A stretch of DNA of 64,000 nt, taken from Caenorhabditis elegans (taxonomy: Eukaryota > Nematoda > Chromadorea > Rhabditida > Rhabditidae). Location of the stretch: NCBI RefSeq assembly GCF_000002985.6, contig NC_003284.9:10106001-10170000 (forward strand). Direction: 5' to 3'. A model generated the notes under the pieces. It was not told where the DNA came from, made no database searches, and worked only from the letters and a program-made list of their open reading frames with translations. This document shows positions 1 through 11,489 of this stretch, piece by piece (positions within the stretch are counted from its first letter, which is position 1; each line of letters begins with the position of its first letter). The translations under genes were made by a program, and so were the position numbers.

Positions 1-64
1 TGTTAGTTTTCTTTTGCTAATTATGAAAAAAGAGTTTCCAATATGAAAATAGATGTTAACTCAC

Positions 65-3000
65 CAACTATCACAAATGCAACGATAAGTGATAAAAATA
101 TGTAATCAGTCACAACGATATCTCCGAGTCCGACTGTTACAATCAAATTGAAACCAAAATGAAACGCATGAATGAAAGACCAAGTTCTAGAAGATTATAG
201 TACACAAATATTCAAAAAACCTTGAACATACCTTTCCCATGTGATAAACATGGCAGACCCAATTGAGCAATATATGCAAATACATGATACATATGCACCT
301 GAAAATGTATATTATTTTCTTGGCTTTGTTAAATTGTTTTTGACAGAACACCAAACTGTGTGAGGTGGGTAGGTATGAACTTTGACAGAGGAAAGTAGTG
401 TAGGAAGGCGCGGATAGAGGAAACACACAGTGAAATAAAGAAATTGTTACATCGAAAAAGACGGACAGAAACGGAAAAATACTTTAATAAAACAGCAAGA
501 TAGATGACATTGATAGACAAGAGTTGTATGTTAATTGAAACAAACAACACTCAAAGAAGACATAATCATTGTGAGGAGTTTAGCAAATAGTTCAATGAAT
601 TTGTATCGATTTGAAATATTGTACATTGAACAATAACTTTTTGAATAGAGAGGAGAGAAATAGACAATACACTTATCCTTACCGATCGGAAACCATAATT
701 TCGTTCGTTCACCATTTGGAACTGTTAGGATACGATATTTCAATTATGATTTAAATAAAAATTATGAGGATTGCTTTAAAACTACTTCTACAGAATACTA
801 GTTGAATCAATAAACCAAAATAGGTACCTATTGGGAACCAAAGTTTCTCTTCAGTTCCGTCGACACCAAGAATATCGAGAGTATCGTTGGGACCACCCGT
901 TGATTGTAATGACTTTCTCCTGCCGTGACGAATACGACTCATCCATTGCTAAAGAACTAATATTAGTTCTTGTTAATCAAAATCAATATATTTACCTTCA
1001 CTTTTCGGACACTTCGATTCCAAAAGCTCACAAACTGGAGTAATGTTTCAGATAAAAATTTACCAATATCGGCAGCTGTTATGAACATAAGTGGTATACC
1101 AACAAGCGCGAATGCTACTGAGAAAACCTTTCCGACGTCTGTGTCGACAGATACTTCTCCATAACCTGACAATAATAAATTTTAATTATTTCTGAATTAT
1201 GAATCAACAATACCGCAAGTAGTTAACACAGTGAGAACATATAATATTGCAGTTGGAAATGTCCATTTATTATGCATATTTGATAAGTCATCAGGCCGGT
1301 TTAATTCACGTCGTATAGGTCTCCTATCGTCCACTGTTTCTGATACTCGTACCATCCATTCTCGAAATGTTGCAGCCCATTCACCTTCATCCATATTACT
1401 AACCCCGTGTTGAGCATTATTGAGCATCTTCCAACTTTCGGCAGTGAAGTTTGACATCAAATTTGTTAACCTACAAAAAATACTATTTGAAAATAATTCA
1501 GGTAAAAGAATGTTACTATAAGATGTTTCCCTGAAAGAAATCAAACACACAGTTACATTATAATTATATTTAAAGAAAATAACGGTTCCGCTCTCACTTT
1601 AAACTATGTAAGTGATTCGATATACTTTCTAATCAGTGTTGAAATCCGATTGTTCTTCTTACCTGACAAGTTTTTTGGATCTGGCAAGAAGTTCCGTCCT
1701 TGTTTCCAGTAACATGAGTATCCAAGCTCCCAAGCATAAATATCCAATTAACACTGACACCAAGATCACGTGAGGTGTAAGTATTTTGATGTACTGAAAT
1801 GCTGTTTGTTGTTATTTTTTCCACTCACGGTCTTTTATTCACAGTTCTCTAAATGTCAATGATTGCTCACAAACGTAAGGTTTTGTGCAACAAGTGGGGT
1901 TATTTGTAAGCAAAAACCTCTCATATTTTTCCGTCATCAGTCATTTCATTGTACTTGAGGCAATCTATCTCCTCCTTATATGGGGTTTGATTTTTATGCG
2001 TACCCTTCGACTTCTCAGTGTACGCTAGGCACTCTGTTTCTCTCAGTTTTTAACGTATATTCCGTTTTTCCCAATCCGTTATTTTTTCGGATGTGTATAT
2101 GGATATGGGTGTAGTGATTCCCCCGGGGAGCTCCCCCGCACCATCGACTTCCTAACGTCTGTCAAAGCACAACCGGTTGTTGTTTGAGCAGAAAATAAAA
2201 ACAAATCAAATAAAGTAGTGGACTGAAAACTATAGAACTCTGTTAATTAATTAGCTTCTAATGATTTAAGTTCCCGCAATTTGTAATTAATATATTAAAA
2301 TAGTGAATAATATATAAAATTAGTTTGCAAAGTTACCTCGTTATCAGGATTTCTGGCTATTCTCATTCTAGTGTGCATTAGAAGAATAATTGCAACAATT
2401 ATCACAAAATTAGAAAATAAACGTTCAAACAAGATTTTGACTTTTCACTATAACTCCTGTTCTATGTCACTCACAAAATAAGATCTGTCAATCATGAATT
2501 TACATGATAATTCATACTTGAACGTTTTTTGTCCCTCCCATTTCCCTCTAGCAATTAAAGAGAGCCACTTCATGTTTTTTTAATTTCTGATCACATTCTT
2601 CCCTCATAAATTGTCTGACGTTAGTTTGAGCCTAACAAACGACAAAAAAAGAATAAGAGTTTTGAACCGCAAGTCTGTTGGCCGAGAGAGCTCAAAATTT
2701 ATTGCCGGTGGGATTGTGGTTCGGGCGAAGGCAATGTTGCGAAAACGGCAAGAGTCAGAATATTTTGAGAGCGCTGATCATGCGTTCTTTTCTAAATGTC
2801 TCAGGAGGAAAGAAAAGAGGAAAAAATAAAAAATGTTCTGTCTTTTTGTTAAGTAAAACTATTGGGGAAATACACATATTGAAAACGTTTTTCAAGCGAG
2901 AATTCTAATTAAAGATATGTGTGAACAAGAGTCTTCAAAATTCTGAATTATTCACCAGAATACTTCTCGAGATTCTTCAATTTATTTTGTTCACAGCCAA

Positions 3001-3798
3001 GTCTTCAATCAAACAAACGTTTCAAAAATAATGTAGCAAAAAATAGCAGTTTCAGTCCAGTTTCAAACTTTTCAGTCTATTTTTTTGTTTTCAAATCAAG
3101 ATATCCTATTTTCATAACAACTACAGACATGAACGAAAACATAAATTTCTTTCGAAACAGAACGTCAATGGTTTTTACTTACTTTGACAGTCTGTTGCGG
3201 GCAGCTTTTTGGTTCTTTATCATCTTGGTCATCTTTGATGGTATCTGTGATAACTGTAGCTCCATCATCTGCATCGAGCAATGCTGATTGTGAATTGATA
3301 TTTGCACCTTCCCACCGAGCTGTCACATGATCTGAAAAATCAAATGTTACACATGAAAGAACAGTTGAAAGAAAAAATATTATAATTTATAATTGATTTA
3401 TATAAAATAATTTTAAAGGCACCAATAATAATTTTCCCATCTTCTTGGATTGAAATAGTGGGCCTTCGAAGTACTAATTTTCGTTGGCTCATCCGTCTGG
3501 CGTCTGCATTTGAGAATACAGAAGAAACAGGTGAAGCACATAGCTCCAAGAAACCGGTAGGCGGTTGTGATCCGGTCCATAGTTCTTGATTCTCATCTAT
3601 TATGAAACGGAGCTGTTCTGGCACCAGACGTGTTCTTTCTGGATCATGCACCAGACTTCGACTCAATATTTCGGGGATTTGAACTGAGAGACGAGTGTCT
3701 AAATGTCCGACATGAAGATGATGTTGATGTGTCAGTGTTGGTCTCCGATGACTTGTCGAAGATGGCTGCGGGGCCACGTTTGGAGAATAGAAAAACAT
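65..3798 (-). CDS. unc-58: UNC-58, two-pore-domain (TWK) potassium-channel-family subunit; channel body, 3' end off window
   Basis: Two-pore-domain channel subunit of the plasma membrane; such subunits dimerise. Exons in transcript order: 3798-3423, 3331-3183, 1793-1663, 1470-1214, 1165-996, 948-828, 298-232 and 186-65; all junction phases agree. The 3331 and 3183 exons give a hydrophilic N-terminus. Exon 1793-1663 holds TM1 (HVILVSVLIGYLCLGAW). Exon 1470-1214 holds the extracellular loop, and its junction with the next exon forms pore 1 with filter TTCGYG. Exon 1165-996 holds TM2 (FALVGIPLMFI). Exons 948-828 and 298-232 hold the linker and TM3. Exon 186-65 holds pore 2, filter TVGLGD, and the start of TM4. 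About 465 residues are present; the C-terminus lies left of position 65. The Cys in the first filter, where Thr/Ile/Val-Gly is usual, agrees with reports that UNC-58 passes sodium (from memory). This start, ATG at 3798, has an acceptor-like CTCAG at 3818-3820, so it may be trans-spliced. The family call is very firm; the gene symbol is recognition by me. Confidence 0.88.
683..721 (-). CDS. unc-58: unc-58 alternative 39-nt mini-exon duplicating the start of TM3
   Basis: A 39-nt exon bounded by CTAACAG acceptor and GTAAGG donor, phase 1 at both ends. It encodes VPNGERTKLWFPIG once its flanking nucleotides are added. The last 39 nt of exon 948-828 (positions 866-828) encode GVDGTEEKLWFPIG, with the same length and phases, and a GT dinucleotide lies exactly at 866-865. 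Using that internal donor and joining to this exon would swap one 13-residue segment for the other with no length change. Simple inclusion would instead duplicate LWFPIG at the membrane entrance, which seems less likely. I infer an exchange event; transcripts would decide. Confidence 0.65.
1794..3182 (-). other. unc-58 intron, no gene seen
   Basis: Intron between the exons at 3331-3183 and 1793-1663. It contains a GC-rich palindromic patch (CCCCGGGGAGCTCCCCC near 2121) and a moderately open plus-strand stretch at 2611-2829, which has no recognisable product and is not supported. Confidence 0.6.
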
Positions 3799-3831
3799 AA
3801 TTGAAAGATAGAACAAACTGAGCAAGTCAGT

Positions 3832-6165
3832 GGTGGACGAGTAGGGGAAACATAACTAGAGGTTGAAGCTAGTTGAAATCAGTTTTTCGCGTATGCTCGC
3901 ATTTTGAGAATTGCATAGCGTAGCGTGTAAAAGGAGAGGGCGGGGGCAGATATGCACGCTGTCGTCGCATCCCTACGCCAAAAACGTCTCAAGTTAGCGC
4001 ACATCGGGCTCCCGTCGGAGAAACCAGTCCTAAAGGGTTAATTTTTCAATAAGTTTTCTCTTCTTTTTGTTGCTTCTTATTTGTTTTTTGTATACTAGTT
4101 GTGTCTCATCATGGTGCTTCATGGCGAGAATGAGATAGTAATCATATTTTCGGCTTGACTGAGTTTATTGTAGTTAGTAAGTTAGTGAAATTGCATAGAA
4201 TGCAGTGAGTGAATGGAATGTTTCGTCTTTTTTGTATTTAACTACTTGATGGTTTATGAATATAAAATTGCAGCTTCAGTGAATAAGTGAGTTATTGTGA
4301 TTGGAAAGCTTTTTTTTTGAAAAGTTTGATAAAATTTCCTTAAATATTTCAAATTTTTAAAATTGATTCTGAACTATGTTTTTTTATTGTCTTGAATTGA
4401 GAACGTTGTTTTTTATTGAAAAAACAGTAATAATTGTAATGATATAAACTATTATTCCGTCATAAATTTTTAAATGGTATATACATAGAAATGTACAAAG
4501 AAAAATGATCAATATTTAGGTATATCGACTCGTTTTCATCACACAACAAGCACATAAGGAAAAATGCAACTAAGTGACGCTACAATCTAACTTTTTTGCT
4601 TTATAAAAATTCCTATTTAGATGCGTAAAACTAATATAAGTAACCAGCCGTGGACCGCACCTCCGGCGCGGCCCCGACTTCTGGGGTTGAAAACTAATTT
4701 TTCTGAAACTACCGTAATCATACAGCACTCCTACCGTAACCCTATTGTACCACTACAGTACCCCGACTATATCCCTACACTAAGCCCAACTCACATTCCC
4801 TCCAGAAGCCAAAACTTCATAGACTACAAAGACTACATAGACTACAAACTATGGACAAACGGAATAAGCGCTTTATATATAGTAAATGATTGCAGGAAAG
4901 TAGACAAATATTACAATGTTCAGGATTAAAAAAAAACCTTTATGTAAAAACTGAGTTTGCTTTTTTTAGGACTTTCAAGTGTTCTTGTTTAGCGCTCGAC
5001 AAAATTCAATCATTTTTTGAACATACGAATTTAAACATTTTTTTAAATCGGGAAAAAAATTTTTTATTAACCTTGAAGTCCATTCAACTTATGACAAAGC
5101 TGTTCGGCATCAAGTTGCAACGGTGAAATCACGACCATCGAGAAGAAGTGTTTTCATTTAAAATGGAGCAACAACCCTTGGGGTGCAAGGTGCTACCAAT
5201 GCTGCAAAGGTCAGAAGGTCCATAAGAAAATTAGTTAGGTACGGGAAGGTAAACTGGTCTGAAATGTATTCACTTGGGACATATAAAAAGCTGAAGAAAT
5301 CTACTTTACGGAAAGTGGTTTTTTATCAAATGAAAATAATATCTAGAACATAGGCATGTACTTAGAGTCAAGTAGGCTGTCAAAAACGCCGAACATAAAA
5401 TGCTATCATTTTCTGACGAGAAGTATACATTTTTGATAGATCTCTGAAAAACGGCTCAATTTATCAAAAATATTCCATTCAATTGTTTTTGTAGAGTTGT
5501 CAGACGTTAGAAAATACAAATCACCAAAAAGGCTTAGGTTTTTAAACTTTTGAATCTAGCAAGAATTCGCATGAATACTAAATCACAGAAAACATTGAAA
5601 GACTGGTAGGTCCATGAAAAATAAATCGAAATTAGAAAAGAAACCAGGGGTAAAAAGGGGAAACTCATTATAAATTCAAACAAACTCCGTAAGTTCTAAA
5701 TTTAAGTTGAAACTGGAGAACTGAGAGGTTTTGCGGTAGAAAGTACAAACTGATTCTAATTCAAACTTTTTTGTTTTTTCTGCTGCAAAATTCAAATTAC
5801 TTTGTAGATTGGTTTTCAGTTATTAAAGTAATTTCTATCACGCAAGCCATTTGTTCATAGGAAACTATTTTTAATTCTGGAATTTACACTGATTGGTTTT
5901 TTACTTAGAAATTAAAAAAACAAAAAAAAAACAAAACAAAAAAAAATGAATCGATGTAAAGTTATTCTCCAATACAATTAGCATTAGTAAATGTTTGATA
6001 AATCATCATAAAACAATCAATGTTTCAAAAAACACGGAGGAGATTTTTTTAGAAACAAGTAATATAAACTACATCATGTTATGATTTTTGTTTAATGTTT
6101 TCGGTTACAATTGTTTTTATTTTATTTTTCTAGTAAGTCTTTAATAAAAAATGCAAATAATTATA
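3832..6165 (-). other. unc-58 upstream intron/promoter DNA
   Basis: No exon supported. GC-rich patches near 3900-4020 and 4650-4720 may be promoter or repeat sequence. Near 4740-4770 there are CTACCGTAACCC and CTACAGTACCCC motifs, and at 4819-4850 a short GACTACA-type tandem repeat of about 10 bp. The rest is AT-rich. Confidence 0.5.
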
Positions 6166-7350
6166 GGGTGAGCAATAAGTTTTTTCGTATTTTCTCAGTT
6201 TTCATCCTTTCTCAAATATTTTGTATGCGGTACATAGTAGTTTGTTAGTAGTGCAAAATATACTGATGTCATATATTTCCGTCAACTTCCAGACTGATTG
6301 ATCCTCAAAACTACGCTCAAAAAAATTTTCCTATTTTTTCGATTTTTTCGAATTTTTTGGAAAATCGAAATGTTAGTTCTCCGTGAGGTATTAGACCATT
6401 AGTTGTATACATATCAAAAATTAAATTCAGAACTGAGCAGTATTAGATACCTTTTTTCCCCTTTGTGTTCAGAAAAATGACAGAAAATAACAGCGAAAAA
6501 GGAAATTTTTACTTTGAGAGGGCATAAAACAGATATCGCAAAAGATATAAGTACGGATAAAATTGCAATTTTGTTCTTCAGATTAATAGCAACATTTTAC
6601 CAGTTGAGCACTTTTTGATGCTTAAAGCCAGTAAAAAGTTACAGTCTATTGAGTCACAGGAACTCATTTTCAATGAACCTGCCACATTTTTGCATTTCTT
6701 TCCATAGTTTTGTTAAATCTTTATTTATCAAAAAGAACTCAATTGCAATGTTGTTCATTAGAAGTTTGTGCACAACTTTATAGTTGATCATTTTTTGATA
6801 ACAATGATATCCAGGAAGTTACAAGCCTTGGAACATAAAAACCGAAAAAAATGAAAATTTCTCTAAATTTTGAATCAAAAAAATTCGAGAAAATTTATTT
6901 CAAAGATAATTTCGTGAATTGCATGTATTACAATAATCACGTTAAAACAAAAACAAAAAACACATTAATGCATGTTATCATTTCATATTCAACAAGTTTA
7001 GTCGCTTTTCGTGGAAAGCCTCCATCTTTTAGAATGTTGGTATTTTGAACAAAAAGGAAGAAAAAGGTATCTAATACTGCTCAGTTCTGAATTTAATTTT
7101 TGATATGTATTCAACTAATGGTCTAATACCTCACGGAGTACTAACATTTCGATTTTCCAAAAAATCCGAAAAAATTGAAAAATAGGAAAAATTTTTTGAG
7201 CGTAGTTTTGAGGATCAATCAGTCTGGAAGTTGACGGAAATATGTGACATCAGTATATTTTGCACTACTAACAGACTACTATGTACCGCATACAAAATTT
7301 TTGAGAAAGGATGAAAACTGAGAAAATACGAAAAAACTTATTGCTCACCC
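6166..7350. mobile_element. 1.2-kb DNA transposon with ~290-bp terminal inverted repeats, TA target site
   Basis: The left end GGGTGAGCAATAAGTTTTTT is mirrored at the right end, and the inverted match continues for about 290 bp per arm (6166-~6459 and ~7063-7350) with few differences. A TA dinucleotide flanks each end (6164-6165 and 7351-7352), as in Tc1/mariner-type insertion. The ~600-bp centre is AT-rich with no convincing transposase, so this is a non-autonomous foldback-like element. It lies in an unc-58 intron. The family name is not known to me. Confidence 0.85.
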
Positions 7351-7671
7351 TAATATTTTTAAAATTCCGATTGTTATTAATCAGACAAATTTTGAATTGT
7401 TATATCACAACTATGTGAAATGAGTTGCTATTTATTATACGCAAAGGTAATAAGCAAGAAACGAAAAAACGTAACACATATCTTAACACTTTTAGAACAA
7501 GTGAAACAAGGGAGTTTCTAAAGAAATAAATCTCGACAAAAACTGTACTTTGAACGAGTTAGAAAACAAGTATTTTAAAAATTACTGCATAAAAAAAAGA
7601 AAAAATGGAATGGGAGGTACGAAATGTCCTTTTTAATCCACTCTTCACTTTCTGCCTTTCCCCGTAATCAC

Positions 7672-7807
7672 CTTTTTTCCTGTTATTCTGCTGCTCGTTC
7701 TCCTCTTCTTCTTTGATTCCGGCAGTCGTTTTTATGAGACCAGCGGCGCTGAACAGAGCAACCGCCGGACTGAATTGCTCGTTTCGGAACGCTTGCGAAA
7801 AAATCAT
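7672..7807 (-). CDS. unc-58: candidate unc-58 alternative first exon (45 codons, phase-1 donor)
   Basis: Opens with ATG at 7807 (MIFSQAFRNEQFS) and runs open to an AAAAAAG/GTGATT donor at 7671, leaving one nucleotide (phase 1). It fits the phase-1 acceptor at 3331 that begins the shared UNC-58 sequence. The peptide is hydrophilic with an acidic, glutamine-rich end (EEEENEQQNN). Its base composition is more GC-rich and codon-like than the flanking intron. No other gene on this strand could use it. Only the frame, phase and composition support it. Confidence 0.5.
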
Positions 7808-7819
7808 AACTCAACGAAA

Positions 7820-10800
7820 AGCGTGAGTTGAAGGTCCGCTCAGCTCTTTAACATCTGTAGCAGGAAATTGAACAGTGGTTTAAGACACAAATGATCATAG
7901 AATAGAAAAGAGTATGATGTGGAACGAAGAAGCTCTCAGTTCTTGTCAATATGTTATGAATGACAATGCAAAAATGGATAGTTCGCCCCTTTTTCTGCTG
8001 TCTCAGTTTCAAGGGTTCTTAAAATAAACATCTGTTGTGGTCACCATGAGCATCAAAATTCAGGCAGAATTCTAAAAATTGAGTATTTACCTGAATTCGT
8101 GAATTTATTGCTCAGTAAAAATAGTAAGTCTCTCGGGCATTTCGTATCAGAACTAGGCATTCAAACGGGGAAATATGTACACTAATGGGAATGTGTACGT
8201 TAAAAAGTCAACTCGAGGAAGATATAGGTAAGTGCCGGGTTTACTAAAAAATTTTGTCGTGTCAATTTAATTGTTGCAACATGATTTTTGTTCTCGTAAA
8301 TCTAATGTAAGGAGGTTGTCCAAACAATTTAACCAACGTAGATCGATACAAAAATACAGTCATTCATAAGTGTTCTAAATTTTAGAGACAGGAACACTTG
8401 AATGGATGTTTCAATATTATGAGTGATGACTTGTGTATAGCAATGGATTAAAAATTGAATTGTTGTTTTTCAGTAAGTTTGAAACCGGAGAACTATGATT
8501 GTGTTGCATTATGAAAACCATCTACATACACGACGAACAAATCCAATAAAAATTTGAATAGTTAGTGAAATGAAACAAACGTTGGTTAATATACAATTTA
8601 GTTGATTCATAAAATTAATTTTGTTTTTTTTTCTATTAATCAAAAGAAATTAATTCCAGAGAAATCTCGAGCATAATTTATTTTTATCAAAAAAAATGCA
8701 CTGGATCGTACTGATATTGACCATTTCGAACTACACAGACTCTATGACCACAACAGATGCAAACATGTCTTTACAAAAAGGCAACAAAAACATGACGCCT
8801 TATCTCGAATCGTTTTTTTTTTCGTTTGTCTGCTAGTTAGTTTTACATGTGTGTCGTTCGTCTGTGAAACTAAATTATATTTGCGTTTCTTCCACTTTTG
8901 CCAAAAAACTGGAAGCTCTGACCGCGACTATATAGGGGCAGGCAAAGGTTAAACCATGCGGTCACTGAGCACACGTTTTTTTAATTTATTTGAAAGAAGT
9001 GAAAAAAAAGAAAAAAAGAAAAAGAACACAAAGACCTTCTTTCAAATGACCAATGTGTAGAAAAAGAGTATAACTAGATTAGAGACATGAATATTGAGAG
9101 CTTAGATGAAAATGAGTGAAATTAGCATTCTAAGAATTATTCAAAAGTACTTCCTTTTTGAACGATACACTTTGAAATAATGAACCAGCTAGGTCTGACC
9201 TAGATTTTGTTTTGATTTGTTTTTTAAAAAAGAGTTTACAGGATATCAATATATCAATGTCCAATTTTATTATTTAAAAAATGAAGAAAACGAGTCTTAG
9301 ATCTTCAAAATAGCCTGAAAAACTTTTGCCCAAAAACTAAACGGAAGAAAGAAAAGAAAACGTGAGAAGAAGTTTCTTCCAAATTTAATAACACATGATA
9401 TTTTTCACAAACATCACTCTCATCTCTCATTCAAATTTAACAATGTTTTCCAAATGTTTAAAATACAAACAATCGTTTTTTGATCTCGAAAGTGCAAAAT
9501 CCAGGCCATCAAACCGAATCCGGAACACGATTTTAATGTGCCCCATAAAACTTTTTTTCATGTATGAATACCAAAAAAGATGCAACCATTATGAAGCTGT
9601 CTCATCTACTCCAAGTATTTTCATTAAAAAAAAACAGTCGCCTCAAAAAATAGACGAGACATTTTTCACACTGTATTTTTTTTTCACACGTCGCCCTTTT
9701 TTTTTTCGTATCTATCGATAAGATACAAATGAGCAAGTTCGAAATAGCAGCATAACTTTTGGGTTTTGCAAGAAAAAGAACAAGAAACAGAGAATTGGCA
9801 ACACTAGAACCCGCACAGGAAATAGTTGGAATTGTGAAGAAGGGCAACCAATTCGTAGTCTAATTAAAACTAACTACTGAAATATTTATAAGCGGCCGCC
9901 GAAATATGGCTAGTGTGGTCAATCCCATTTGTTGTCAAAAAAGGTACATATCATAGGGGTGAGGTTTTTTTTTGATATCAGAATCGGTTTGTTCTTTTTG
10001 ATTGCTACAGTAAATCAAAAAGAGAAACAATCAAATAAATTTAAATTGTCCACTTATCAAAAATAATGAGATTTAGATTTGCTCAGTTCTGGTCAGGTAA
10101 GTGTTAGAAAAATATTTTTTTTAAACTCCAAAAAAAGTAAAACGAAAATCGAGCTTTTGCATTTATCTGTTACGTATTCTCTTTTGCTCTGAATATTGCC
10201 CTATTTCCATTTTTTCCATTGGCAGCTTATAGCTTATAGCTTCTATATGTACCTCGTTCTTTTTCGTCTTTCGCTCTTATTTCCAAGCGTTCCGCGTTCT
10301 CCCCACAGCGTTCTGTGACCTTCGAGGTCATTTGTTTTTTTCTCTCTCACGTCTCCCGAAACAAATCTACTACTGGGAATGATTAACAGACCTTTGCCGT
10401 GATGTGTTTTTTTAGATCCACTAAAAACCTTGTGCATTTTTGTTTTTTTTTTTTCGGTGAGCATCCAAAAAAAAAAGAAATGGAGGCGCCGAGCATAAAC
10501 TAAAAGTCATTTATCAATTGTGGGAGCACATTCGGGAACCAAGGCAAAAAAGGAGATGCTTTCCTGCCTTTTTCTCCTGCTCTCAGTGCAGTTAACTTTT
10601 CCCTGCCGTCTTTGAAAAAAACTTATCGGGTCGGAAGATGTCGCCGCCGGTTTTTGACAGCGTTTCTTCCGCAATCCACACCCGAATTATCTGCTATTTA
10701 AAGCAAAGAGCTGTCGCTGGGGGGGGGGGGGGGGGTCGGTTGGGCTTTTGCAACGGGGTGGGCACACTTGTCAAAAAAATGTTGCATTGGATGGGTAGTG

Positions 10801-11330
10801 TACATAGAGTTGTATGATTTATGGCGATTCGTTGCGAATGTGGTGGCGAATATGCTTCTATGGGAGAAAAAAAGTTGCACAGACGAGGTGCAAAACTAAA
10901 CATGTCAAAGTCGAGAAAACTTCAGGAACGGAATCATAAAAACGAACCCCCGGAGAAGAATTTTTCTCCCAAAAAACTTTTTTTCAGTTCTTCACAAATT
11001 TATGGAGTCACGAAGATTATAGTGATTGCACTCTAGAGATTCATACTTTCTTTCGACCCTTTTTACAGAAAAGATTGAGAGAAATATGGAGATATACGTG
11101 CTATTTTTGTGTGAAATAATGGGAATAGATAAATCAATTAAGTTTTTCGAGAGATAGACCATAACACAATTTGGTATTCTATGTTGCTATTGATGCTATT
11201 TAGCAAGATAAGAAAAAACTTCTGAACGCCTATACGACTTTGATTCAATTATCAAAAACCAGAATCCGTAGTTAAACAACAAAAAAAAATAAAAAGAAGA
11301 AGAAAGATAATAAAAAATGATTTAAATGTG
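7820..11330 (-). other. unc-58 intron, no gene seen
   Basis: Mostly AT-rich intron with no supported exon. GC-richer patches at about 10260-10330 and 10540-10700 could be promoter DNA for a nearby first exon; a poly-G tract follows at 10719. Confidence 0.45.
10719..10735 (+). repeat. poly-G tract (17 G)
   Basis: Uninterrupted run of 17 G on the plus strand inside an unc-58 intron. Such mono-G tracts can form G-quadruplexes and, in C. elegans, are deletion-prone without the DOG-1/FANCJ helicase (established knowledge). The length in this assembly may be imprecise. Confidence 0.95.
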
Positions 11331-11337
11331 AACAAAC

Positions 11338-11485
11338 CTCTGTCATGAAGATCCGGATAGAGTTCAGCCAGCTCGTTGGGCTCTTTCAGATGAACTTTCT
11401 TGGTGCCCGACGGCAAGACCGTAATGGTCATCCGTCGTGCATTTTCTTCCAGAGTCCATTGGTTCCAAAATTTTCGAAGGAACAT
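11338..11485 (-). CDS. unc-58: candidate unc-58 alternative first exon (49 codons, phase-1 donor)
   Basis: ATG at 11485 follows an in-frame TGA 15 nt upstream, so this is a true start rather than an internal exon. The peptide begins MFLRKFWNQWTLEENARR and ends in ELYPDLHDR. A GAG/GTTTGT donor at 11337 leaves phase 1, as needed by the acceptor at 3331. Codon use is markedly coding-like compared with surrounding AT-rich DNA, which makes this one of the more convincing first exons. No known motif is visible; it would give the channel a different cytoplasmic N-terminus. Confidence 0.65.
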
Positions 11486-11489
11486 TGGC

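Noticed and set aside
6851..7048. 65-codon frame inside the inverted-repeat transposon, considered as a transposase remnant
   Set aside because: No DDE/D motif or helix-turn-helix; low-complexity AT-rich translation.
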